A stretch of 64,000 nt of DNA. Origin: JAMDEO01 sp963775295. GTDB taxonomy: Bacteria; Actinomycetota; Thermoleophilia; RBG-16-64-13. The stretch lies in contig CAVZIK010000006.1 of the NCBI GenBank assembly GCA_963775295.1, positions 2,604,001 to 2,668,000 on the forward strand, written 5' to 3'. The stretch's first letter is position 1, and each line of letters begins with the position of its first letter. Below are positions 1-8,472 of the stretch, piece by piece. A program made the position numbers and the translations under genes. The notes under the pieces are model-generated. The model did no database searches. It had not been told where the DNA came from and worked only from the letters and a program-made list of their open reading frames with translations.

Positions 1-111
1 CCAGGGTGATGTCCTATGAAGCGAGCCCATTCAGGCCGAGGACAAGCAAACTTGAAACTGCCATTCGCTGTAGTAGCTACACTTGCGCCCAAGATGAGTA
101 AGGAGGGCCAG

Positions 112-1089
112 ATGACCCCAGAGAAAAGCCGCGAACCAAGCGCGACTAAACGCGAAAGCTGTCGCCCCGAGGCTAGCGCAGCGCAGGCCTACCGAGAGCG
201 ATTGAAGACCTTGAGCGAGGAGATTATCCAGGACTGCTCGAGAGCGGAATGTCACACTCACATTGGCTTCGAACCCATCCCTTCCCGCCAAGCAGTAGTC
301 GAGATCATCGAGCGCATGCGTGAGTTGCTCTTCCCTGGGTTTTTCAGCCGGACGAGAGTGGACCCGGTCAGCTATCCCTACGCCATCGGCCAGGTGACCA
401 CTGCGCTTTTCGACCTTCTGTCCGACCAGATTGCTCGTAGCATCAGGCACGAGTGCTTTCGTTTTGATCGCGAATGCACCAACTGCGAGGAGCGCGGGTA
501 TGAGGCGGCCCTTGGCGTTTTGGCAAGCATCCCTGAGATCCGGCGGGCGCTCGCGGCGGATATCCATGCCACCTTCGACGGAGACCCAGCGGCCAAGACC
601 ACGGACGAGATCGTCTACAGCTACCCGGGGCTACAGGCCATTGCCGTCTACCGCGTGGCCCATCGGCTGTTTGAGTTGGACGTGCCCATGTTGCCGCGCA
701 TGATGAGCGAGCTCATACATGGTGTCACCGGGATTGACATCCATCCGGGAGCAGAGATCGGCGAGGCATTTGTGGTCGATCACGGGACGGGAGTGGTAAT
801 CGGCGAGACCGCGCAGATCGGCAACTACGTCCGCATCTACCAAGGCGTGACACTGGGAGCACTGTCTTTGCCGAAGGGAGCCGGCGACCAGTACCGGGGG
901 AAGAAGCGCCACCCCACCATCGAGGACGACGTCATCATCTACTCCGGCGCCACGATCTTGGGAGGCGATACGGTGATCGGCGCGCGCTCGGTCATCGGCG
1001 GTAATGTCTGGCTAACCGAATCCGTTTCGCCCGACACCATCGTAATGATCGAGAACCCGCGCCTGGTCAAGAAGACCAGAAACCGATAA
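112..1089 (+). CDS. cysE: Serine O-acetyltransferase (EpsC-type)
   Basis: Transfers acetyl from acetyl-CoA to L-serine, giving O-acetylserine, the first step of cysteine synthesis in the cytoplasm. The C-terminal ~115 residues (from about 205) form a left-handed beta-helix of hexapeptide repeats, with the acetyltransferase signatures GIDIHPGA, DHGTGVVIGE and a GVTLGA turn. The ~200-residue N-terminal helical domain matches the EpsC class rather than short CysE. The frame is open from 16, but ATG at 112 is preceded by AAGGAGG with a 5-nt spacer and is preferred (325 aa). A yjbQ fragment follows; no cysK is seen. Family assignment is firm. Confidence 0.93.
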   Translation: MTPEKSREPSATKRESCRPEASAAQAYRERLKTLSEEIIQDCSRAECHTHIGFEPIPSRQAVVEIIERMRELLFPGFFSRTRVDPVSYPYAIGQVTTALFDLLSDQIARSIRHECFRFDRECTNCEERGYEAALGVLASIPEIRRALAADIHATFDGDPAAKTTDEIVYSYPGLQAIAVYRVAHRLFELDVPMLPRMMSELIHGVTGIDIHPGAEIGEAFVVDHGTGVVIGETAQIGNYVRIYQGVTLGALSLPKGAGDQYRGKKRHPTIEDDVIIYSGATILGGDTVIGARSVIGGNVWLTESVSPDTIVMIENPRLVKKTRNR

Positions 1090-1133
1090 CGGTGATCTCG
1101 CTTTCGCCCCAACCGTCGATCCGAGGACGACTC

Positions 1134-1238
1134 ATGAAAACACATACCGTCTACAAGACCTTCGAGACCAGTCAGCGCCGCGAGTTGGTGCGCATCACCC
1201 CCGACGTACAAAAAGCGGTGGCGGAAGCGGGAGTCTGA
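1134..1238 (+). pseudogene. yjbQ: Truncated YjbQ (UPF0047) N-terminal fragment
   Basis: Reads 34 residues from ATG (MKTHTVYKTFETSQRRELV...) that match the start of YjbQ/UPF0047, a family of about 135 residues linked to thiamine-phosphate metabolism. The frame stops right after Glu-Ala-Gly-Val, where family members run on into the beta-sandwich core. The stop codon lies inside the first copy of a 15-bp direct repeat, so the 3' part was probably lost by insertion or deletion. Not functional as read. The family match is from memory of its conserved N-terminus. Confidence 0.7.
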
Positions 1239-1276
1239 ATCGCACCGGGTCTAGTGGAGAGTGAATCGCACCGGGT
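1236..1276. repeat. 15-bp direct repeat at the island edge
   Basis: TGAATCGCACCGGGT occurs at 1236-1250 and again at 1262-1276, 26 bp apart start to start. The flanks also resemble each other (CTAGTGGAGAG versus TCGTCGGAGAC). The first copy supplies the stop that ends the yjbQ fragment. This fits the scar of a mobile-element end, but no transposase is present nearby. Confidence 0.6.
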
Positions 1277-1384
1277 TCGTCGGAGACCAAATCGTTTGAG
1301 TTCCGCCTTCTCAGCCGCGGACCACTAGCGCGGGACAGGTGGTGCGGTGAGGCCGGGAAAGGCCCGGGACGCGCAGCATCTTCG

Positions 1385-2047
1385 TTACAGAAAACCTTCC
1401 CCGACAAGCCGACTGCCGGCCGAGGTGATCTCGTGCCGCTGTCCGGACCCGCCCTCCACCCTGCTCCAACTCTCAGAGACAAGGCTCGCCGCGGCACCGG
1501 TAGTTTCCAGCCAGTAGCTGAATCCCCCGTACATGCCCGGAACTGGGAACCACATATGCGGACGTTCCAGCTCGAAGAGCGGATGCAGCTCGGGTAGCCG
1601 TAGAGCGTTATCCGGGAGCGGCTCATCGATGCGGCCGCGAATGACCTCGTGGAAATGCGACTGAATCCTGAGCAACACTTCCGAGGGGACGTGGCGCTTG
1701 TACTCGGGCGTCAAGACTCCAAATAGATGCCGGTGGCCGCATCGTTCGGCGACGTCGACCGGCCGCTCCCCGCGCGCGTTCACAAGTGTGCGAAACGCGA
1801 ACATGTGGATGAGCTGCTTAACGAGCTTAACGGAGGCGCCGCCGCGCGCAGCTTGATGCAAGGGAGCATACAAAGACGAATCACCGGGTCTGGCGGTATT
1901 GACAAGATCATTGTGCTCGAAGAGCAGTTCAAGCACGCGCACCCAGTTGTAGCCCTGGGCGGCATCCGCGAATGCGGTACGGATTTGAAGTGCTTCGGGC
2001 GCTAATGTATCGACTCGCCTGATCCCATCCCAGATAATGTCCAGCAG
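1385..2047 (-). CDS. Ankyrin-repeat domain protein, start codon uncertain
   Basis: An ankyrin-type protein of about 220 residues. Helical repeat elements are visible (YAPLHQAARGGASVKLVKQL, then LVNARGERPVDVAERCGHRHL), followed by a C-terminal segment of aromatic and Gly residues (WFPVPGMYGGFSYWLE). The first GTG in frame is at 1942, but convincing family sequence (WDGIRRVDTLAPEALQIRTAFADAA) continues upstream to about 2047. There is no ATG, GTG or TTG between 1942 and the upstream stop at 2069-2071. CTG at 2045-2047 has an AAGGGG-like ribosome site 4 nt upstream and is used here. The gene may instead have lost its start. It lies 84 bp downstream of the NucS-like gene on the same strand. Function unknown. 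Confidence 0.65.
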   Translation of the reverse strand: MLDIIWDGIRRVDTLAPEALQIRTAFADAAQGYNWVRVLELLFEHNDLVNTARPGDSSLYAPLHQAARGGASVKLVKQLIHMFAFRTLVNARGERPVDVAERCGHRHLFGVLTPEYKRHVPSEVLLRIQSHFHEVIRGRIDEPLPDNALRLPELHPLFELERPHMWFPVPGMYGGFSYWLETTGAAASLVSESWSRVEGGSGQRHEITSAGSRLVGEGFL

Positions 2048-2131
2048 AGTGCCCCTTACAGTCTTTCTTTACAGGGTTCGCCTAAAACACTCGAGCGCAG
2101 TCACCCAAAGCTGCGAAGGATGACGCTTCTC

Positions 2132-3196
2132 TCAGGCCGATGGTTCCGCGCCAAACTCAGACCGAAGAAACTCCAGTGTCTTTGGGTCGCGGAGCTTGCA
2201 GACGATATTCGAATTGGCGAATATCCATTTGAAGGTCTTGGCTTGCTCGCGGGGTACCTGACTCAGCCACCTGACCCCAACCGCCCAATCCGACAGTTCA
2301 GCCGAGTCCTTGTTCTCTCCGGCGCGGGGCGCGTGGAGGGGCAGTTCCAGTAATGGCGACCCACACGAATCAACAACAAAATCCTTGACAGGAACGGCTT
2401 GCTTGGTAACTTCGCCGTAGCCCACATAGCCGGCACCACGCACATACGCGAATATCTTGTCTCCGAGCTGCAGGTGGCGAAGAGGCCGAGAGTACTTCTC
2501 CCCTTGTCCCGCCGCGACGTATCCGTACTCGCGATTGTCCTCCCACGCGCGAAATTCGTCGTCGCCGACGTTGACGAACCACTCGCCCGACCACGGGGTC
2601 CGCTTACGGCCCTCTGCGCGCTCCATCGTCTGAATTGGGTCTCTGAGCCAAGCACGTCCCAGCAGTTCACCGCCACCCTCGCGGAAGAATGTGAAGAATA
2701 CCGCGTTGATACTGACGCCATGCTCCTCCGACAAATAGGAGATTATTCGCTCGGAGGATTCGTCTAGCTCCGATGCCACCACGACCAGATTATGGGTGGC
2801 ATTGACGGATTCCGGGATAGCCTCTCCGAAGGTTTCTATGAAGATGCTGGCGACACTTTTTTGCCTCCAGCGTTGCGCGATCTGGTCGAGGTCGTTGTAG
2901 CCGAGATCCTTCACCCAGGTTGCGTAGTCCAAAAGTTGGGCCACAACTTCGCGAGGCGTTCGTCCCTTCTTCAGCTCAAGAACGACGCAGTTTGCATCTG
3001 CGTCAAGTGCAAGCAGGTCTATCTTCCCCCCGTACCCGGTCATCACTTGCCTGCCAATGACCGCGAGGTCCGTTCCCAGGATGGAGGGGTCGTTGGCGAT
3101 CCACTCCTCCAGCCGTTCCTCTTGTCCAAGTTGAGCCGGGTCAATCGGGACCAGCTTGGGGCCGGAAACTCTCCATATGGTCATTTCAAGGGGCAC
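2132..3196 (-). CDS. NucS/DUF91-like nuclease fused to a PUA/EVE-like domain
   Basis: 354 residues. The N-terminal half carries a PD-(D/E)XK core of the NucS/DUF91 kind: GGKIDLLALD (Asp60), then VVLELKKG (Glu74, Lys76), then a helix VVAQLLDYATWV. The C-terminal half (from about 205) has an EVE/ASCH-like pattern (FVNVGDDEFRAWEDNREYGY ... LGDKIFAYVRGAGYVGYGEV), a fold that can read modified bases. The layout suggests modification-dependent cleavage of foreign DNA, which is inference. GTG at 3196 has AAGGAAGG 8 nt upstream; ATG at 3184 is the alternative. It is upstream of the ankyrin gene and downstream of a short ORF, all on the minus strand. Confidence 0.75.
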   Translation of the reverse strand: MPLEMTIWRVSGPKLVPIDPAQLGQEERLEEWIANDPSILGTDLAVIGRQVMTGYGGKIDLLALDADANCVVLELKKGRTPREVVAQLLDYATWVKDLGYNDLDQIAQRWRQKSVASIFIETFGEAIPESVNATHNLVVVASELDESSERIISYLSEEHGVSINAVFFTFFREGGGELLGRAWLRDPIQTMERAEGRKRTPWSGEWFVNVGDDEFRAWEDNREYGYVAAGQGEKYSRPLRHLQLGDKIFAYVRGAGYVGYGEVTKQAVPVKDFVVDSCGSPLLELPLHAPRAGENKDSAELSDWAVGVRWLSQVPREQAKTFKWIFANSNIVCKLRDPKTLEFLRSEFGAEPSA

Positions 3197-3406
3197 AGAT
3201 CACGCCTTCCTTCTTACGCTTATTTCGTTTCCACTGGGCAGCCGGTTCTTGTGTTGGCTTCTTGCCCCACACCGCGCGTCACCACGAAATCACGAGGCGC
3301 CGAGCGTCAATGACAATCGTCGCGGAGATGGATCCACCAAAGAGCCGCCATATGCTCTGAAGACGTGACGGTTGCACGGATCTTCATCACATCTATCGCT
3401 TCCGGC

Positions 3407-3544
3407 TTATCGAGCGCCCTCTTTCTTACGTATCGCCTTCTTTGGGACAGCTACGCTGTCTTCCTGTGTCTTCTGGTATGTAGCGTGGCTCCCGGTTCGC
3501 AAGAAGCGCCCAACCTCGAATAGAGACCCAGACCCTCCTACCAT
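3407..3544 (-). CDS. Small ORF, 45 aa, strong ribosome site
   Basis: Begins ATG GTA GGA GGG and encodes a basic 45-residue peptide ending in Lys/Arg-rich sequence (AVPKKAIRKKEGAR). GAGGAG lies 6 nt before the ATG, which is the main support. It is on the same strand as, and about 210 bp upstream of, the NucS-EVE gene, so it could be first in an operon small ORF - nuclease - ankyrin. No family recognised. The rest of the 3197-3720 interval shows nothing convincing. Confidence 0.4.
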   Translation of the reverse strand: MVGGSGSLFEVGRFLRTGSHATYQKTQEDSVAVPKKAIRKKEGAR

Positions 3545-3720
3545 TCGGGTCTCCTCGCCAGTACCTCTGTGGACCCGACTGCAGCGGATGACGCAGAAGG
3601 TAGCCGTTACATCATCGTGACTTATCGTCAACATTATCGGTAGCCCGCGCCACATTCATGAGCAGTCAGTGTGACTCATAGTCCGTGGACTCAAAGGCAG
3701 CATGCTCCTATGGTCGGGCT

Positions 3721-3969
3721 ATGCTGGAGGATTACGACATATGCATGGCTTTTGGACGAGCCGTCCGCAGAAGACGCCTCGAGCTTGAGTTCACACAGGA
3801 GACATTCGCCGTGAAAGCTGGGCTCGACCGGACCTACGTTTCAGGAGTGGAGCGCGGTCTTAGGAATGTCAGCCTTCGCAACATAGGCGTGATCGCGACG
3901 GCTCTGGAAGTGTCCATCCCCGCCCTTATGGAAAGCATGCTGCTCGAGACCCACGATTCTGACTCTTGA
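3721..3969 (+). CDS. XRE-family helix-turn-helix regulator
   Basis: A short DNA-binding protein with one Cro/C1-type HTH: FGRAVRRRRLELEFTQETFAVKAG, then LDRTYVSGVERGLRNVSL (recognition helix TYVSGVERG), then a closing helix with ALEVSIPALM. About 82 residues from ATG 3721. ATG 3745 is also possible, since GGAGG at 3726-3730 would serve it with a 14-nt gap; GTG 3685 is the outermost in-frame start. It is convergent with the Avs-like gene and is the only transcription-factor-like gene on this side of the island, so control of the neighbouring defence genes is plausible but unproven. Confidence 0.85.
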   Translation: MLEDYDICMAFGRAVRRRRLELEFTQETFAVKAGLDRTYVSGVERGLRNVSLRNIGVIATALEVSIPALMESMLLETHDSDS

Positions 3970-4314
3970 CCGTTCGTGGCCTCCGGCCTCAGTGTTCACA
4001 GCTTGAGGCAGCGACATCGGCACTCCAGGTTCAATGGTTGGGGAACCATGAATCGTAGCCGATGCTGTGATTAAGCAGGCGAGCTCAGGGTTTTTGTACC
4101 CCTCAGTACCTGCTGCGGCGGCTGGAGGGACAAGAGGGTCTGGGGTGGGGGCGGGGGGCGGAGGCAATTGGGGTGTAGACATTCACGGTCTCGGCTTCAC
4201 GGCGGCAAACGGAACCCCGCCGGCCCAAGCGATTGGGCGGGGATACGCAGCGAAGCTTGTCCGGAATAGACCGCGAGATGTGACGATCACGCCAACGCCC
4301 GGAGTACCCTGCGG
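3970..4314. other. Convergent intergenic region with G-quadruplex motif and GNRA hairpin
   Basis: No gene seen. The plus strand has four G runs at 4136-4138, 4142-4145, 4147-4151 and 4153-4158, separated by TCT, T and C, a strong G-quadruplex pattern. At 4215-4242 an inverted repeat folds into a GC-rich stem closed by CCCAA/TTGGG around a GCGA loop, a GNRA tetraloop on the plus strand. Either structure could end transcription from both sides, but there is no U-tract. Confidence 0.55.
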
Positions 4315-7300
4315 TCAGTCCTCCGCACGTTTCGTATCCCATATGACATCGCGCTCCGTCGTTGGCCCGGGCCTACATCGGATCGCCCTAGCTCCAATCT
4401 GCTCCACTCGGTCGTCGGCAAGGATGTACGAGGCACTCGCACTCACCCATCGGTAGTCGTCGCCGGGTCGAGTGTTGTCGTTGCGGTGCAGCTCGCTGCC
4501 CACGAGGACAGTCCAGAAGACCGTGAGGCCTGCTTCCGCTAGTCGCGGCAGCAGGTCACGCCGCATCACTAGGGTCGCTGGCCCACCAAGGACAACTGAC
4601 GGATCGCAGACAGCGACACCGGCCTCATCTCTCCAGGCAAAGTCGACGCCACGGGGCAACTCGGCCAATTCGATCAGGCGTCGAGTCGGGACGTAGCCGG
4701 TTGTCTCTTCGTTCGCGGACGCGTCCCGCGAAGTTCCGGTCCCGCCGTACCACGCGGCACATTGCAGTAGTTCCACGGGCGGGCGGCTGCCGCCCCCGGC
4801 GCTCCACCAATCCACACTCCCGCTGGCTGACGACCAACCCGGATCATCGGGGTGCCCACCGAGGAGAACACTGTGAACCTCTGGCGTGTCAGGCATCCAC
4901 CGGCCAAACCAGTCCTTGTCCCTCGCCCATTCGCGAAGTACAGGCGCTTCCTGCTGGGGAACAAGGTACGCGTGCAACTGTGTCCACACAGCCAGCCGCG
5001 GAGGGCGGAGCGCCTCGATCTCCGGCCCGAACGGCTGCTCCCACTTTGGGTTGCTGGCAAGAACCAACCACTGCGCACCGTTGGCGTCAGAGACGGCGAT
5101 CAAGTCCAACGGATCTGGGACGCCGGTCATGTCGTCGGGATACTCCTCGAAAACGTCCCTGACGAATCGCGCCGCCACTGGCGAGAACCATTGGCGTTCG
5201 CCCGCAGACGGTGCAACTCGCCTGCGGGCGAGGACGGTCGGGTCGATGTCCCGCCAGACGACTTGCTCAGCGTGCTCGTAGGGCTCCGATTCTCCATCGT
5301 CCCACGACTTGATGGCGTGGTGGTCGGCAATGCGCCCGAGGACCTCGTAGAACCCGATCCATTGATACTTCTTCCCGACTCGCTCGACTACTCCGTCATG
5401 CCCCCCATGACGACCGCTGTCGAGCTCGCGGAAACGCTCTGGGGTCCAGCCTAGCTCCAGTACCCGCTCGAACACCGCTCGTTCGGCGTCGCGCTGCAGG
5501 GCTTCTTCGTCCGGGCTGTCGACGTGTCTCAGAGCTGGCTCCATCACATAGTGACCGAAGTCGCCCAGGCCGGTAAGTGAGTGCCAGATCGACCCGTACG
5601 CATAATCCGGCGGGCCAGCGAGAGCTTCCATCTCCTCAACGGGCCTCGTGGCGACCGGCCACTCCGCGCGCTGCGGCGAGAGGAAGTCCCCAGACCATCC
5701 CCGGATGCGAGCTTCTTCGATGACACGACGCACGAAATCCCTGGTCAGCAGGTGCGGGGGCCAGGCATCACCGAGAAGCGCCGAGATTCCCTCGGCGATC
5801 TGCTGCGCCGCAACAGGATCTGCCGTCCGCAGCACCGCACCACACGCGGCCGCCGCGAGACGCTCAACAACATACGGATCATTCGTGCCACGAAACCGTC
5901 CAAGCGCCTCCGCGAAGGCGGCGGGAACGCGGTCAGCCACGCTCACGATCGCCTTAGTCGCCTGGTCGCGCACCCGACGATCACTGGTTGTTAGGAGCCA
6001 GCCGAACAACAGTGTCGCCAGAACAGCGACGTCGTCGGGAACAGATGGACGATTCTGCAGATTAGCCGGCCAAGCCCACTCGATGAGCCGTCGGACGGCT
6101 GACTCCTCGTCAGCGTCCATGGCGCCGACCAGCCATGTGGACCAGGACCTGTCGCGCTCGGCCACGCCGTAGCCAGTCAGACGGGTGTGCAGCCACTCGG
6201 CGTTCAACGGATGCTGCGGGATACAGGAGATACGGATCAGACGGTCCCAGGTTTCGTCAACCCAGCGGATGTCGTCGAGCACCAGTTCCACGATCTCAAC
6301 CGTTCGCGGCGCTATCGACTCAGGGGAGCGGAGGAGCAGGCTTTCAAGGAAACTATCGACCAACTCGGACGAAACCCTACCCGCATCATCGACACCGAGG
6401 TCTAGGACCTCGATTCCGTGGCGCTCGGGAACGATCACTGCGAGCGCGCCAAGGACTCCCCGCTCACGCCAGACGTCGCGACCCAGGCCCGTCAGCCACG
6501 CTTGGACCTCAGCAGACGACTGCTCAGCGATAGCGCCTGCCCTTGTCACATCACTCAGGCGCTGGTACCCAAAAGCCACGCGCCCATCGATCCTATTCAC
6601 GAGAACGCCCTCGTGGATCAGGCCGCACATCAGCGACCGAGACCACGCACGGTCGGGCAGAGCGTCGTTGGTGATGCGCAACACGTCTGCTCGATCTGCA
6701 GCGTGCCCACCGAGCAGAGCAATCTCGCGGACGGCCCGGCGAACCAGGTCGCTTCGTTCGTCGTAGTCGCAGCGAGTAGGCTCGGCTAACCGCTTGTTCA
6801 CAGCCTCAAGGAAAGCGTCGCAGACGGCCGTAAGACCGGCAGTACCGAACGGGAAGCGGGTCGCACCGAGAGTTGCAAGAGCCTCGCAGGTCAGCTTGAG
6901 GAAGAGGGGATTGCTGAACTCGGGACTGAGAACAGGAAACGTCGGCGCCTCAAGCCCGTACTCCTGAGCGAACCGCTGAATGGCAACGTCAGTCGCCTCC
7001 GCGAAGCCGACGTGCTCCACCGTCGTCAGGTGCTCGTCACCGATGACCGCCTCCACGAACTCACTTCGGCAAGATACCAGCAGAGCGACATGTGGCCATC
7101 GGGCAGTCATGGCAACGAGGGCGCGAACATCGTCTCGCCACCGCTCAGGTGTCTCACTCTCGTTGAGGGCGTCGATCAAGAGTAGCCCGATGCAGCCGGC
7201 GGCCTCGGCCGCGGAGTCAAGCACGGAGAGGACATCATCTGCTGACCCGCCGAGTTGGGACAGCTCACCGATCTGCGAGAGCAGCGACCTCCTGTCAAAA

Positions 7301-8472
7301 TCCTGGCCAAGAAGAAGGATGGTGGGACGGCCATGCGCGAGTCTCCCGGCCGCTACATCGCAGAGCAAGTGGGTCTTCCCGACGCCGGCCCGTCCTTTCA
7401 GGACCATCACCTTGTCGCGTGCCGCCCGTATGGTCGAGGCCCGGGTCAACTGCGTTCCCTTGTTGAGAGTGCCGACAGTCCGCCGAACATTTGAAGACAA
7501 AGAGGCAGCTTCGCCGACAAAGTACCCGCCCTCTGTCAGTGAGAGCCGATGAAGCAGATCATCCACTCGGCGCACAGTCTGGGAGGCAACCTCGAGCACG
7601 TCTTCGACCTGCGGCAGCTCGTCGGTCGACCGCGCTGCGGCGATCATCAGCGCAAGGACTTCGTCCGCGTCGTCAAGCGCGGCTTCGGATGCGGAAAGGG
7701 TTTCGGCATATGCATCAGCCACCTCCGCAGGTGCTCGCCAGGGCCATCGTCGAGCTTCCCTCAGCTCGGCGAGCACCCGCTGCCATCGATCGACGTAAGC
7801 GTCGACGCGACCGAGGGCGTCGAGGACTTGCACCGTTTCCACCTCGACGTGCAGCCGCGGCGAGTAGCGGGGGCCCGCCTTCGCAATCACCTCCTCTAAG
7901 CGACGAGCTTGCCACTCTGGCGTCGATATGTCGGCGTCAAACCAGTACCGCGCCCGGCCAGCGTGCTGAGGCTCGGTTAGCGCCGTGAGAAGCTCGTGTG
8001 CGCCGAGGAAAGTGAACTCGACCTCAAGACCCTGCTCACGGGCCATCGCCTCCCACTCGCGGACCTTCTCGTTCCAGCGGGTGTGGGCCGAAGTCCGGCC
8101 CTCTGTGTCTCCGGCCGGCAAGTCAAGCGGTAAGGCGACGAAGAGGCGCTTCAGGCTCGGCTCCTGGCCCAGCACGCGGCGCACCGAAGAGGTGACCTGT
8201 CCGGCCGCTGACGAATCGAACTCAAACAGGTACTTTGCCTGCCACGCCCACACGTCCCCGTTCGGGAGTACGGCCTTTCCCTCCCGGCCTCCGTCGGGGT
8301 TCCCAAATCGAACAAAGCGAATGCCATTGGGCCACCGGACGATCCCTCGCTGGATTAGGATGGACACGAGCTCCTCAAATCCGCTCGAGCGAGATGCCGG
8401 CTGTCCGTGTGGCCGAATGCGACGGAAGTCGATGTCAGGAAGGGCAGTGGTCATGGCGTCATTATCTCGCAT
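4315..8472 (-). CDS. Avs-like defence protein: PD-(D/E)XK nuclease, STAND NTPase, helical sensor
   Basis: About 1385 residues. The N-terminal domain (1-190) looks like a restriction-type nuclease: FEELVSILIQR, RFVRFGNPDGGREG, then VWAWQAKYLF near residue 76 (QxK in place of ExK). A linker precedes a STAND/NACHT-like ATPase with Walker A KGRAGVGKTHLL (~360) and Walker B GLLLIDALNES (~430). The remaining ~800 residues are helical, Trp-rich and repeat-like, as expected of a ligand-sensing arm. This architecture is that of antiviral STAND (Avs) proteins, which sense phage proteins and then degrade DNA. Start ATG 8472 has AAGGAG 11 nt upstream; TTG 8499 and ATG 8454 are alternatives. The exact Avs subtype is not assigned. 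Confidence 0.75.
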   Translation of the reverse strand: MRDNDAMTTALPDIDFRRIRPHGQPASRSSGFEELVSILIQRGIVRWPNGIRFVRFGNPDGGREGKAVLPNGDVWAWQAKYLFEFDSSAAGQVTSSVRRVLGQEPSLKRLFVALPLDLPAGDTEGRTSAHTRWNEKVREWEAMAREQGLEVEFTFLGAHELLTALTEPQHAGRARYWFDADISTPEWQARRLEEVIAKAGPRYSPRLHVEVETVQVLDALGRVDAYVDRWQRVLAELREARRWPWRAPAEVADAYAETLSASEAALDDADEVLALMIAAARSTDELPQVEDVLEVASQTVRRVDDLLHRLSLTEGGYFVGEAASLSSNVRRTVGTLNKGTQLTRASTIRAARDKVMVLKGRAGVGKTHLLCDVAAGRLAHGRPTILLLGQDFDRRSLLSQIGELSQLGGSADDVLSVLDSAAEAAGCIGLLLIDALNESETPERWRDDVRALVAMTARWPHVALLVSCRSEFVEAVIGDEHLTTVEHVGFAEATDVAIQRFAQEYGLEAPTFPVLSPEFSNPLFLKLTCEALATLGATRFPFGTAGLTAVCDAFLEAVNKRLAEPTRCDYDERSDLVRRAVREIALLGGHAADRADVLRITNDALPDRAWSRSLMCGLIHEGVLVNRIDGRVAFGYQRLSDVTRAGAIAEQSSAEVQAWLTGLGRDVWRERGVLGALAVIVPERHGIEVLDLGVDDAGRVSSELVDSFLESLLLRSPESIAPRTVEIVELVLDDIRWVDETWDRLIRISCIPQHPLNAEWLHTRLTGYGVAERDRSWSTWLVGAMDADEESAVRRLIEWAWPANLQNRPSVPDDVAVLATLLFGWLLTTSDRRVRDQATKAIVSVADRVPAAFAEALGRFRGTNDPYVVERLAAAACGAVLRTADPVAAQQIAEGISALLGDAWPPHLLTRDFVRRVIEEARIRGWSGDFLSPQRAEWPVATRPVEEMEALAGPPDYAYGSIWHSLTGLGDFGHYVMEPALRHVDSPDEEALQRDAERAVFERVLELGWTPERFRELDSGRHGGHDGVVERVGKKYQWIGFYEVLGRIADHHAIKSWDDGESEPYEHAEQVVWRDIDPTVLARRRVAPSAGERQWFSPVAARFVRDVFEEYPDDMTGVPDPLDLIAVSDANGAQWLVLASNPKWEQPFGPEIEALRPPRLAVWTQLHAYLVPQQEAPVLREWARDKDWFGRWMPDTPEVHSVLLGGHPDDPGWSSASGSVDWWSAGGGSRPPVELLQCAAWYGGTGTSRDASANEETTGYVPTRRLIELAELPRGVDFAWRDEAGVAVCDPSVVLGGPATLVMRRDLLPRLAEAGLTVFWTVLVGSELHRNDNTRPGDDYRWVSASASYILADDRVEQIGARAIRCRPGPTTERDVIWDTKRAED

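Noticed and set aside
3372..3620. 82-residue plus-strand frame with a hydrophobic stretch
   Set aside because: No ribosome site; the minus-strand ORF at 3407-3544 in the same place has a much better one.
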